64,000 nucleotides of DNA. It comes from JABMQB01 sp963677475. GTDB taxonomy: Bacteria; Bacteroidota; Bacteroidia; Bacteroidales; Prolixibacteraceae. Every line of letters starts with the position of its first letter. Positions within the stretch are counted from its first letter, which is position 1. The position numbers and the translations under genes are program-made. This document shows, one piece after another, positions 16,441 to 24,500 of the stretch. The notes under the pieces are model-generated. The model searched no databases, was not told the DNA's origin, and saw only the letters and a program-made list of their open reading frames with translations. The stretch spans positions 62,001 to 126,000 of the forward strand of contig CAXXQD010000010.1 in the NCBI GenBank assembly GCA_963677475.2, written 5' to 3'.

Positions 16441-18663
16441 ATGAAAAAATATATAGTATATATTGTCCTTTTTATTCCTATTATTTCCTTTTCACAGGAG
16501 GTAACGGGAATTGTTTCCGGCAACGATAATGAAGGGAAACAAGCCCTGCCTGGTGTCAACATCTATTGGCAGGGAACAAGTGATGGGGTTGTGTCGAACA
16601 ACAAAGGTGAATTCAAAATACGCAAAAAAGATGGGCAACATATGTTGGTTTTTAGCTTTGTTGGGTATAACTCAAAAGTGGTTCATATTTCAAATAATAA
16701 ACCACTGAAGGTAGTTCTTGATCCTAATCTTGAATTGGGCGAAGTAACCGTTGTAAAAAAGGATAAAGGTTCTTACATGTCCGTTATCAATCCTATTCAA
16801 ACTGAAAAGATTACGGGAGCTGAGCTCCATAAAGCAGCATGCTGCAATTTAGCCGAAAGTTTTGAAACCAATCCTTCCGTAGATGTTAGTTATTCCGATG
16901 CCGTTTCAGGTGCTAAACAAATAAAACTGTTAGGGCTTGCCGGAACATATTCAAAATTACAGACCGAAAACATTCCCAATTTAGGAGGACTGGCAACGAG
17001 TTATGGCTTAACCTATATTCCGGGTCCATGGATGGAATCTATGCAAGTTTCGAAGGGTACTGCATCGGTTTTAAATGGCTATGAATCCATAACCGGACAA
17101 ATTAATGTAGAATTTAAAAAGCCAGATTCGGTTGAAAAGTTACATTTAAACGCTTTTGCCGGAGCTTCCGGAAAAAAGGAGTTTAACGGCAACACAAATT
17201 TAAAGCTCAAAGGCGATACACTAACCACTGGGCTACTGGTTCATTGGGAGGACCTATCCAAGGAAAACGATGATAATAAAGACGGGTTTCTTGACGAGCC
17301 ATTGATTAAACAATTTCATGTATTGAACCGATGGAAATTTAACAACCAAAAAGGCTACATGGCGCAAACCGGAGTTAACCTTTTAGTCGAGGATCGTACT
17401 GGAGGCCAAACAGGTTTCGATAAAAACCTTCCACGAAATGCCAATACTCTCTATGGGGTTAATATCAACACAACAAGAATTGAGGCTTTTTTTAAAAATG
17501 GCTATGTTTTCCCAAATCAAAGAGTTGCCATCGCCTTTTTATCCAATTATTATTACCACGAACAGGAATCGTTTTTTGGGTTAAATGATTTTGATGCCAA
17601 CGAATCAAAGTTTTTTTCGAACCTTATCCTGACCATCGATCTGGATAAACATGCCCTGCACACTTTAAATACAGGTGCTTCGTATGTTTTTAATAAATTC
17701 AATGAAAAACTTGTTGCTCGTGACCAGGATTATCTGAACTTGAGGAAAGAATCGGTATCAGGCCTGTTCGCGGAATATACTTACAAGCCAAATCACAAAT
17801 TCTCTTTTATGACAGGTATCCGTACCGATTTTCATAATTTGTTTGGCACCATAGTGACACCACGGATGCATTTTAGGTATAGTCCGGTTGAGCAACTGGC
17901 TTTTAGGGCAAGTGCAGGAAAAGGTTATCGGTCTGCCAATATTTTGGCTGAAAACATGTTTCTTTTGAATAGCTCAAGAAAGCTAAGCTGGGAGGAAGAC
18001 ATATATCTTGAGAATGCATGGAATTACGGCGCAAGCCTAGTACAAACTTATAATTTATTCGACAGGCCTTTGCAAATAAACACAGAATTTTACAGAACTG
18101 ATTTTTTAGAGCAGATTATAGTTGACAGGGAAACATCAAGCAGTGAAATTCTACTTAATCCACTGGATGGGAAATCGTATGCCAATAGTTTTCAGGTTGA
18201 CCTGAAGTATGAAGTTTTAAAAAGACTTGACCTGACACTGGCATATAGGTCAAACGATGTAAAACAAACTATTAATGGGGTACTAAAGGAAAAACCTTTA
18301 ACCAGTAGATTTAAAGGACTTGTTTCGTTAAACTATACCACAAACCTCAAAAAATGGATGTTTGATTTTACAACCCAGTTTAATGGGGGAGGACGCATAG
18401 CACGATTTAACGTTCCTGCAAATGCCACAACCGATTATTATGAGTTCTCTCCATACAAGATAATAAATGCACAGGTAACTAAATACTTTCGGTATTGGAG
18501 CATTTATGCTGGTGCCGAAAACCTGACCGACTTTAAACAGAAAAATCCTATATCAGGCGCTGATAATCCATTTGGTCCGAATTTCGACTCTACCAATATT
18601 TGGGGACCGGTAATGGGCAGGCGAATATATGTGGGTGTCAGGTTTACCCTTAATTACGAATAA
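16441..18663 (+). CDS. TonB-dependent receptor, probably metal-related
   Basis: The 740-residue outer-membrane protein has a signal peptide (MKKYIVYIVLFIPIISFSQE), then a CarboxypepD_reg-like domain (GIVSGNDNEGKQALPGVNIY to about residue 95), a plug (about 110-220) and a 22-strand barrel. The plug begins with a vicinal cysteine pair, ELHKAACCNLAESFETNPSV, and has LLGLAGTYSKLQTENIPNLG and GYESITGQINVEF. No SusD-like partner is present, so a metal or metallophore substrate is more likely than glycans. It sits between the Cys-rich gene and an HMA gene, probably one operon. Confidence 0.88.
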   Translation: MKKYIVYIVLFIPIISFSQEVTGIVSGNDNEGKQALPGVNIYWQGTSDGVVSNNKGEFKIRKKDGQHMLVFSFVGYNSKVVHISNNKPLKVVLDPNLELGEVTVVKKDKGSYMSVINPIQTEKITGAELHKAACCNLAESFETNPSVDVSYSDAVSGAKQIKLLGLAGTYSKLQTENIPNLGGLATSYGLTYIPGPWMESMQVSKGTASVLNGYESITGQINVEFKKPDSVEKLHLNAFAGASGKKEFNGNTNLKLKGDTLTTGLLVHWEDLSKENDDNKDGFLDEPLIKQFHVLNRWKFNNQKGYMAQTGVNLLVEDRTGGQTGFDKNLPRNANTLYGVNINTTRIEAFFKNGYVFPNQRVAIAFLSNYYYHEQESFFGLNDFDANESKFFSNLILTIDLDKHALHTLNTGASYVFNKFNEKLVARDQDYLNLRKESVSGLFAEYTYKPNHKFSFMTGIRTDFHNLFGTIVTPRMHFRYSPVEQLAFRASAGKGYRSANILAENMFLLNSSRKLSWEEDIYLENAWNYGASLVQTYNLFDRPLQINTEFYRTDFLEQIIVDRETSSSEILLNPLDGKSYANSFQVDLKYEVLKRLDLTLAYRSNDVKQTINGVLKEKPLTSRFKGLVSLNYTTNLKKWMFDFTTQFNGGGRIARFNVPANATTDYYEFSPYKIINAQVTKYFRYWSIYAGAENLTDFKQKNPISGADNPFGPNFDSTNIWGPVMGRRIYVGVRFTLNYE

Positions 18664-18688
18664 AAAGTTTAACCATAAATTTAATACA

Positions 18689-19027
18689 ATGAAAAAAATA
18701 ATTTTGCTAATGCTTGTTGTTTCAAGTTTGTTTGTTGTAAACAACCTTTATGCACAAAAAAAAGAAACCAAAACTGTTTGCTTTAAAAGTAGTATGGATT
18801 GTAAGAACTGTGAGAAAACACTTACAAACTACCTCTCCTTTGAAAAAGGGGTAAAAACCCTAAAAGTAGATTTAGAAACAAATACGATTCTTGTGGAATA
18901 TAAAGATGGTAAAAGTTCAGATGAAGCCATTGCCAAAGCAATCAAGAAGAAAGGCTATGATGCAGATAAAATAAGCTTGGAAGAATACAATAAAATAACG
19001 AAGAAAGAATCTGAAAAAACGAATTAG
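18689..19027 (+). CDS. Exported heavy-metal-associated (HMA) domain protein
   Basis: From ATG 18689 the protein has 112 residues: a signal peptide (MKKIILLMLVVSSLFVVNNL, ending YAQ) then one HMA domain with the metal motif MDCKNCEKTL (CxxC) and the second-half strand GYDADKISLEEYNKI. An in-frame upstream start at 18629 lies inside the receptor gene and would lose the signal peptide. It is likely a periplasmic metal chaperone (copper-type by family). It follows the TonB receptor by 25 bp and ends at a strong bidirectional terminator. Confidence 0.85.
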   Translation: MKKIILLMLVVSSLFVVNNLYAQKKETKTVCFKSSMDCKNCEKTLTNYLSFEKGVKTLKVDLETNTILVEYKDGKSSDEAIAKAIKKKGYDADKISLEEYNKITKKESEKTN

Positions 19028-19035
19028 TGCAAAAA

Positions 19036-19065
19036 AACGTCTGTCAATTTTATTTGGCAGACGTT
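19036..19065. terminator. Bidirectional intrinsic terminator
   Basis: A stem of at least 9 bp (ACGTCTGTC 19037-19045 with GGCAGACGT 19056-19064) is flanked by an A-tract and a T-rich run. It lies between convergent genes and can serve both. Confidence 0.8.
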
Positions 19066-19072
19066 CTTCTTT

Positions 19073-19792
19073 CTAGAAGAATTCCAATTTCTGTTTAACT
19101 CTATGCAATAAGCCTTTTTCTTTAATTGCATTCTCAATTAAATTGATTATTTGCCCATCACTAAAAGAAGATGTATTAATAATCAAATCAAAATTCCCTG
19201 TTCTTTTTAAGGAATTATAAATAGCTTCTCGGAAAGAATGACGGTCTTTTTCTACTGACTGGATAAAACGAATTGCTTCAATTCTGGTCAAATCCCTTCT
19301 CACCATTACCGATTTTATTCGTTCTTCCAAAGGCGCAAATAGCCTGACATGAATTGCATTGTCAATATCTTTGGCAATGATATGACCTGCACGCCCAACA
19401 ATTATGCAGTTTCCATCTTCGGCATTTGAATGCACAACATCAACCACGGTTTTTATTATTTTACGATCGCTTTTATAGCTTTTTGTGTTGAAAGCCGCCA
19501 AAATCTCTTCAAAAGCATAGCGGTCTTTTTGTTTAAAAATTTTAGTTACTCTGTTCAGGTCCAGGTCAAGTTCTCTGGCACTTTCCTGAAATACCTCCTT
19601 GCTTATTACCCTCCAGGGCTCCAAATGATTTATTTCATTTAATCTTTCTGATAGCATTTTAGCCAAAAGCAAACCATTACATCCAACCTCACGCGAAATA
19701 GTAACCACAGGACCTGGTTTTTGCATGTCTATATTAAATGACATTTCTTTAATTAGGCGTTTATTCATATAGTTAATTAACGAGTTTTTCAT
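19073..19792 (-). CDS. Cytidylate kinase-like family protein
   Basis: The 239-residue protein matches the Cytidylate_kin2-type P-loop kinase family. It has GPVVTISREVGCNGLLLAKM (about 27-46), CIIVGRAGHIIAKDIDNAIH, VRLFAPLEERIKSVMVRRDL and RFIQSVEKDRHSFREAIYN. The canonical Gly-rich P-loop GSGG is replaced by GCNG. The substrate is unproven; these are not the main Cmk. The start has a near-perfect Shine-Dalgarno site, AAGGAGG (complement of 19798-19804), 5 nt before the ATG, rare for this phylum and strong support for the chosen start. It converges on the HMA operon. Confidence 0.75.
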   Translation of the reverse strand: MKNSLINYMNKRLIKEMSFNIDMQKPGPVVTISREVGCNGLLLAKMLSERLNEINHLEPWRVISKEVFQESARELDLDLNRVTKIFKQKDRYAFEEILAAFNTKSYKSDRKIIKTVVDVVHSNAEDGNCIIVGRAGHIIAKDIDNAIHVRLFAPLEERIKSVMVRRDLTRIEAIRFIQSVEKDRHSFREAIYNSLKRTGNFDLIINTSSFSDGQIINLIENAIKEKGLLHRVKQKLEFF

Positions 19793-19911
19793 AACAACCT
19801 CCTTTTTTTGAAAAAATACGATATTCCTGTTTAAAAGGTTGCCCTAAACTATTAAAACTATTTCCATTAAAGAATCAAATTTTCGCTTGGGGCCAATGTG
19901 ATATTTGTCTG

Positions 19912-19941
19912 TTTAATGTCGCATTTTTTTAAATATATTTG
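19912..19941 (+). promoter_or_regulatory. Candidate promoter for aminopeptidase P
   Basis: TTTA (19912-19915), an 18-bp spacer and an exact TATATTTG (19934-19941) lie 25 bp before ATG 19967. This argues against the in-frame upstream start at 19898. Confidence 0.5.
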
Positions 19942-19966
19942 TTGGATATCATTAAATAAAAAAAAT

Positions 19967-21355
19967 ATGTTTGATAAAAGTATTTATATAAATCGCCGCA
20001 AAAAGCTTAAAAATAAAGTTCAAAATGGGATTATTTTGATCTTAGGGAACAATGAATCCCCGATGAATTATAAAGATAATACCTTCCATTTTCGCCAGGA
20101 TAGTAATTTTCTTTATTTTTTCGGATTGGACTTCCCGGGGCTTGCCGGGGCAATTGACACCGAAAGTGGGGAAGAACTAATATTTGGGGATGATGTTGAT
20201 ATTGAAGATATTATATGGATGGGGCCACAAGTTCCCTTAACAGAAAAAGGATCGAAAGTTGGCATAAGATCTATTTTGGAATTCTCTAAATTGGAAACGT
20301 TTATTAAATCAGCTATTGCTAATGGCAGAAAAATACATTTCACCCCACCTTATCGTGCCGACAATAAATTACTTCTTGAAAGCTTAACAGGAATTAGTGC
20401 ATTTCAATTACATAACTATGTTTCCCTTGAACTCATTAAAGCAATTGTAGGTATTCGTTCCATCAAAGAACCCGGGGAAATTGAAGAGATTAAGAAATCA
20501 TGTGCAGTTGGCTATCAAATGCATCTTACTGCAATGCGTATGGCACAACCTGGTGTATGGGAGCAGGAAATTGCAGGAACCATTGAAGGTATTGCAAATG
20601 CAGGTGGCGGCATGGTTTCATTTCCCATAATATTATCTCAAAATGGTGAAACCCTTCACAACCACGATCATTCTAAATACTTGAAAGAAGGAAAACTAAT
20701 GCTTACCGATGCAGGAGCAGAAACAGGCTTGCATTATGCGTCCGATTTTACACGGACAACCCCGGTTGGAGGGCGCTTCACTCAAAAGCAAAAAGAAATT
20801 TATGAAATTGTATTAGCAGCCAACAATAAAGCCACACAATTAATTAAACCCGGGGTTACCTATTTGTCGGTTCACCTTGCAGCTGCTGAAGTCATTGCCT
20901 CAGGGTTGAAAGACCTTGGATTAATGAAAGGGGATGTGAAACAAGCCGTTCAAAATGGCGCACACGCAATGTTCTTCCCCCATGGACTAGGGCATATGAT
21001 GGGACTTGATGTGCATGACATGGAGGATCTTGGGCAAATATACGTTGGGTATAACGATGAAATTCAACCTGTCGATCAGTTTGGGACAGCCTATCTTCGT
21101 TTAGGACGGAAATTAGAACCCGGATTTGTGATTACCAATGAACCTGGAATTTATTTTATCCCAGCATTAATCGAAAAATGGAAAACTGAAAAAATTAACA
21201 ACAGCTTTATTAATTTCAATAAAGTAGAGGAATACCTTGATTTTGGAGGGATCCGCTTAGAAGATGATATTTTGGTTACCGAAAATGGCTCTGAATTAAT
21301 TGGTGAAAGAATTCCAATTACACCGGAAGAAGTAACTGAAATAGCTGCAAAATAG
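19967..21355 (+). CDS. pepP: Aminopeptidase P family protein (M24B, Xaa-Pro aminopeptidase)
   Basis: From ATG 19967 the protein has 462 residues. The N-terminal domain (FRQDSNFLYFFGLDFPGLAG) resembles AMP_N. The C-terminal pita-bread domain has the metal ligands in MLTDAGAETGLHYASDFTRT (two Asp), FFPHGLGHMMGLDVHD (His), VITNEPGIYF (Glu) and GGIRLEDDILVTENG (Glu). It removes N-terminal residues preceding proline using a dinuclear metal centre, in the cytoplasm. It is monocistronic; a 13-bp-stem terminator follows immediately. Confidence 0.92.
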   Translation: MFDKSIYINRRKKLKNKVQNGIILILGNNESPMNYKDNTFHFRQDSNFLYFFGLDFPGLAGAIDTESGEELIFGDDVDIEDIIWMGPQVPLTEKGSKVGIRSILEFSKLETFIKSAIANGRKIHFTPPYRADNKLLLESLTGISAFQLHNYVSLELIKAIVGIRSIKEPGEIEEIKKSCAVGYQMHLTAMRMAQPGVWEQEIAGTIEGIANAGGGMVSFPIILSQNGETLHNHDHSKYLKEGKLMLTDAGAETGLHYASDFTRTTPVGGRFTQKQKEIYEIVLAANNKATQLIKPGVTYLSVHLAAAEVIASGLKDLGLMKGDVKQAVQNGAHAMFFPHGLGHMMGLDVHDMEDLGQIYVGYNDEIQPVDQFGTAYLRLGRKLEPGFVITNEPGIYFIPALIEKWKTEKINNSFINFNKVEEYLDFGGIRLEDDILVTENGSELIGERIPITPEEVTEIAAK

Positions 21356-21363
21356 AATATGGG

Positions 21364-21396
21364 GATCAAGGGTTACTTCACATGTAGCCCTTGATC
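21364..21396. terminator. Bidirectional terminator overlapping the end of the ArsC-like gene
   Basis: A 13-bp stem (21364-21376 with 21384-21396) with a 7-nt loop is followed by TTTTA on the plus strand. It contains the last codons and stop of the minus-strand gene. Confidence 0.85.
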
Positions 21397-21810
21397 TTTT
21401 AGAATCTTATAATAAAAATACTCAATTTCATTTTTTATTTCATCACGTATTTCCTTGCATTTTTCCAAAACGGCCATTGGATCACGGAACTTTTTATACG
21501 GATTTCTAAATCCCAGGTGTAGCTTTCTGCCGTACTTAATATCTGGAATATCTATTTCCTCGGGAGTTCCGTCGCCAACGGTTATTAAGAAATCAAACTC
21601 AATGTGTTTAATTTCTGAAAAATGCATAGGAGGTTTAGCTTGAACATCTATTCCAATTTCTTTTAAAACATCAATTGCTACCTGCTTTATTTGCGGTTCC
21701 GGATAAATTCCGGCAGAATAAATATCCAGCGATTTATCACAATTTCTAAGGATTGCTTCTGCTATTTGGCTCCTGCATGAATTACGATAACTAAGAAAAA
21801 GGATTTTCAT
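21373..21810 (-). CDS. ArsC/LMW-phosphatase-like protein lacking catalytic cysteines
   Basis: The 145-residue protein has the low-molecular-weight phosphatase/arsenate reductase fold: MKILFLSYRNSCRSQIAEAI, YSAGIYPEPQIKQVAIDVLK, FDFLITVGDG and LHLGFRNPYKKFRDPMAVLE. In active ArsC the P-loop reads CxxNSCRS with the first Cys as nucleophile; here that position is Ser 7 (codon AGT). The redox cysteines that follow the TLC-like strand are also absent (ITVGDGTPEEIDIPD). It is therefore likely a non-catalytic relative that may bind an oxyanion or act as a regulator. It is monocistronic. Confidence 0.75.
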   Translation of the reverse strand: MKILFLSYRNSCRSQIAEAILRNCDKSLDIYSAGIYPEPQIKQVAIDVLKEIGIDVQAKPPMHFSEIKHIEFDFLITVGDGTPEEIDIPDIKYGRKLHLGFRNPYKKFRDPMAVLEKCKEIRDEIKNEIEYFYYKILKDQGLHVK

Positions 21811-22050
21811 AAGTTTATGATTGATTTTTGGACTAGAAATTTAGCAAAATTCAAGTAGATTTAAAATGAAAACCACCTTGTTAATACTTGAAAAATAGCA
21901 ATTTATGGCTGTTGTTGAACATATTGCCATCGTAATTATAATGAACCGAAGCTTAATACTAAAAATACGATTGTAAAAATCACCGCAGAAAACTGGATAT
22001 TACATAAAATTCACAGGATGAGTAACTTTTTAAAATTAAGGTTTAAAAAC
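21811..22050. other. Intergenic region with no recognised gene
   Basis: The gap between the ArsC-like and DUF349 genes (21811-22134) is AT-rich. Apart from the candidate promoter at 22051-22082, I see no RNA gene, repeat or conserved motif in it. Confidence 0.4.
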
Positions 22051-22082
22051 TTTGAGTATTATTTGGTAATTCCCTATTTTCG
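22051..22082 (+). promoter_or_regulatory. Candidate promoter for the DUF349 gene
   Basis: TTTG (22051-22054), a 20-bp spacer and TATTTTCG (22075-22082; one mismatch to TAnnTTTG) lie 52 bp before ATG 22135. Confidence 0.4.
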
Positions 22083-22134
22083 TAAGCTAAAGCGATTATT
22101 TGTTTAAATCGTTATCATTTAAATAATTAGTGTG

Positions 22135-24345
22135 ATGGACCCAAAAGATCTAAAAAACTCTGAAGAGTTAAAAAGCAATGTGCCTATTGACCCTAAGCAG
22201 CTGGATGAAGCTGCGACTACTCCTGATACGAAAGAAAATAAGGAAACTTCAAATGAATTAGGTGCTGACAAAGAAGAAAAAGCAACAGGAAAAAAACCTT
22301 CGAAGAAAAAAGCAGAAGAGAAAAAACCTGAAGTAGCTAAAGAAACACCTGTTGAAAAAGTTGAAGAGAAAGAGCCTGAAAAAGTAACTGAGAAAAAAAC
22401 TAAAGTTGCTGAAAAGCCAGTGGTGCAGATTGATGAAGAAAAAAGTAAAGAAGTAGCACCTCCAGCAGAAAACATTGCCCCGGAAAAGGACAAAGCACAG
22501 GAAACTGAGGAAAAAACTGTAGAACAAGAAAAAGAAGTTGCTCAGGAAGTTCCTAAAAAAGAAGAGGAAGAAGCGCCTGAACCAAAAGCAGAGGAAGTAG
22601 AACTGCCTGAGAAAAAAGCAATTGATTATTCAAAACTTTCTCAAATAGAATTAGTGAACACACTAAGGGATTTACTGGAGGATTCTGATAAAAGGAATAT
22701 TAAAAGCGATATAGAAGCCATAAAATCAAACTTCTATAAACTAGCAAATATCCGTGCCCAAGAAAATAAAGAGGAATACCTTAAAAGTGGCGGGCTTGAA
22801 GAAGATTATGTTGCCGAAAAAGATCCTTATGAGCAAGATATTAAAGGCTTGTTGAACCAATTCAGGCAGCAACGAATAGAATTAAATAAGAAGCTAGAAC
22901 AGGATAAAGAAGAAAACCTGAAAGAAAAATATGAGATTATTGAACAGATCAAAAATCTTATAAATAACGAAGAGTCGATAAATAAAACGTTTCACGACTT
23001 TAGGGAACTTCAAAATAGATGGAGGGAAATAGGCCCTATCCCGCAGGCAAAAATGAAAAACCTATGGGATACTTACCATTTCCATGTCGAAAATTTTTAC
23101 GATTACATAAAAATCAATAAAGAGCTTCGCGATTTAGACTTAAGGAAAAATCTGGAGTTAAAAATCGTTTTATGTGAAAAGGCAGAACAATTGCTGACTG
23201 AAACGTCCATTATAAGGGCCTTCAACACCTTGCAAAAATACCATGAAGAATGGCGTGAGATTGGACCTGTTCCGCGCGAAAAGAAAGAGGAAATATGGGA
23301 ACGGTTTAAAGCTGCCACATCACTAATTAATAAAAAGCACCAGGAATTCTTCGAAAACAGGAAAACAGAGCAAAAAGCAAATCTTGAATCGAAAACTGCA
23401 TTGTGTGAGCAAGCGGAAGAAATTGCCAATTCAGAAATTAACGGGCATAAAGACTGGGATGAAAAATCAAGGGCTTTAATTAAATTACAGAAGGTTTGGA
23501 GGACAATTGGTTTTGCCCCGAAACGCGATAATAACCGCATTTATGAAAGGTTTCGGAATGCCTGCGATAAATTCTTTGAAAGCAAACGCGAATTTTATGC
23601 TTCGAACAAAGAATTACAACAAAATAATTATCAGTTAAAGATTGACCTTTGTGTTCAGGCAGAAGCATTGAAGGATAGCGAGGACTGGAAAAAAACTACC
23701 CAGGAATTTATAAATATCCAGAAAAAATGGAAGGAAATAGGGCCAGTGCCAAGAAAGCATTCTGATTTAATTTGGAAAAGGTTTAGGGCAGCATGCGATT
23801 ATTTCTTTGAGAAAAAGTCCATGCATTTTTCTTCGGTTGATGGAAACCAATTGGAAAACCTGGCGGCAAAAGAAAAACTAGTTCAGGAAGTTATTGATTT
23901 TAAGCCTTCGGGAGATATGAATGCAGATTTGGAGGATCTAAAAGGCTTCCAAAGAAGATGGACAGAAATTGGCCATGTCCCGATAAAGAAAAAAGACGCT
24001 TTACAGAGTCAATTCCGCGAAGTTATCAACAAACATTTTGATGATCTCAATCTTGACGATTCAAAGCGAAACATGCTCAAGTTTAGAAACCGGGTATCCA
24101 ATTTCTCGGAAAGTTACAAAGGGCAAAACAAAATGCGCTATGAACGAGAAAAGTATATGACCAAGTTAAAACAAATGGAAGGGGATTTGGTGCTTTTGGA
24201 AAATAACATTGGATTCTTCTCTAATTCGAAAAATGCAGAGTCCTTAATTGCCGATGTGAATAAGAAGATTGAACAGACCAAAGAAAAAATTGAGTTTTTA
24301 AAAAATAAAATAAGAATCCTCGACGAATACGACGGGGAGGAATAA
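22135..24345 (+). CDS. DUF349 repeat protein
   Basis: The protein has 736 residues. The first ~165 are a disordered, Lys/Glu-rich tail built from EEK/KKP-type words. The rest holds at least five DUF349 units recognisable by repeated phrases such as LQNRWREIGPIPQAKMKNLW, YHEEWREIGPVPREKKEEIW, LQKVWRTIGFAPKRDNNRIY, IQKKWKEIGPVPRKHSDLIW and FQRRWTEIGHVPIKKKDALQ. It ends in a coiled coil (about 665-735). DUF349 proteins are helical and cytoplasmic; their molecular role is not settled. It is monocistronic with its own promoter and terminator. ATG 22135 is preferred over the adjacent GTG at 22132. Confidence 0.9.
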   Translation: MDPKDLKNSEELKSNVPIDPKQLDEAATTPDTKENKETSNELGADKEEKATGKKPSKKKAEEKKPEVAKETPVEKVEEKEPEKVTEKKTKVAEKPVVQIDEEKSKEVAPPAENIAPEKDKAQETEEKTVEQEKEVAQEVPKKEEEEAPEPKAEEVELPEKKAIDYSKLSQIELVNTLRDLLEDSDKRNIKSDIEAIKSNFYKLANIRAQENKEEYLKSGGLEEDYVAEKDPYEQDIKGLLNQFRQQRIELNKKLEQDKEENLKEKYEIIEQIKNLINNEESINKTFHDFRELQNRWREIGPIPQAKMKNLWDTYHFHVENFYDYIKINKELRDLDLRKNLELKIVLCEKAEQLLTETSIIRAFNTLQKYHEEWREIGPVPREKKEEIWERFKAATSLINKKHQEFFENRKTEQKANLESKTALCEQAEEIANSEINGHKDWDEKSRALIKLQKVWRTIGFAPKRDNNRIYERFRNACDKFFESKREFYASNKELQQNNYQLKIDLCVQAEALKDSEDWKKTTQEFINIQKKWKEIGPVPRKHSDLIWKRFRAACDYFFEKKSMHFSSVDGNQLENLAAKEKLVQEVIDFKPSGDMNADLEDLKGFQRRWTEIGHVPIKKKDALQSQFREVINKHFDDLNLDDSKRNMLKFRNRVSNFSESYKGQNKMRYEREKYMTKLKQMEGDLVLLENNIGFFSNSKNAESLIADVNKKIEQTKEKIEFLKNKIRILDEYDGEE

Positions 24346-24353
24346 AAGATTTT

Positions 24354-24372
24354 GCCGGTACATGTGACCGGC
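24354..24372 (+). terminator. Intrinsic terminator after the DUF349 gene
   Basis: A GCCGGT/ACCGGC stem with a 7-nt loop is followed by TTCTTT. Confidence 0.65.
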
Positions 24373-24439
24373 TTCTTTGTTCATATAGGTTTTCATTACA
24401 TAAATAAAATATTAACCTTGTAATTTTAAAACCTCGAAG

Positions 24440-24472
24440 TTTAACTCATAACATATATATTAATTAATTTTG
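24440..24472 (+). promoter_or_regulatory. Candidate promoter for pyrG-yidC
   Basis: TTTA (24440-24443) and an exact TAATTTTG (24465-24472) with a 21-bp spacer lie 28 bp before the TTG start of pyrG. Confidence 0.45.
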
Positions 24473-24500
24473 AATCCTTGATAATAAAAAATCCAATACA

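Noticed and set aside
22119..22527. Long minus-strand ORFs opposite the DUF349 N-terminus
   Set aside because: Low-complexity Ser/Phe shadows of a Lys/Glu-rich coding sequence on the plus strand; no start context or family match.
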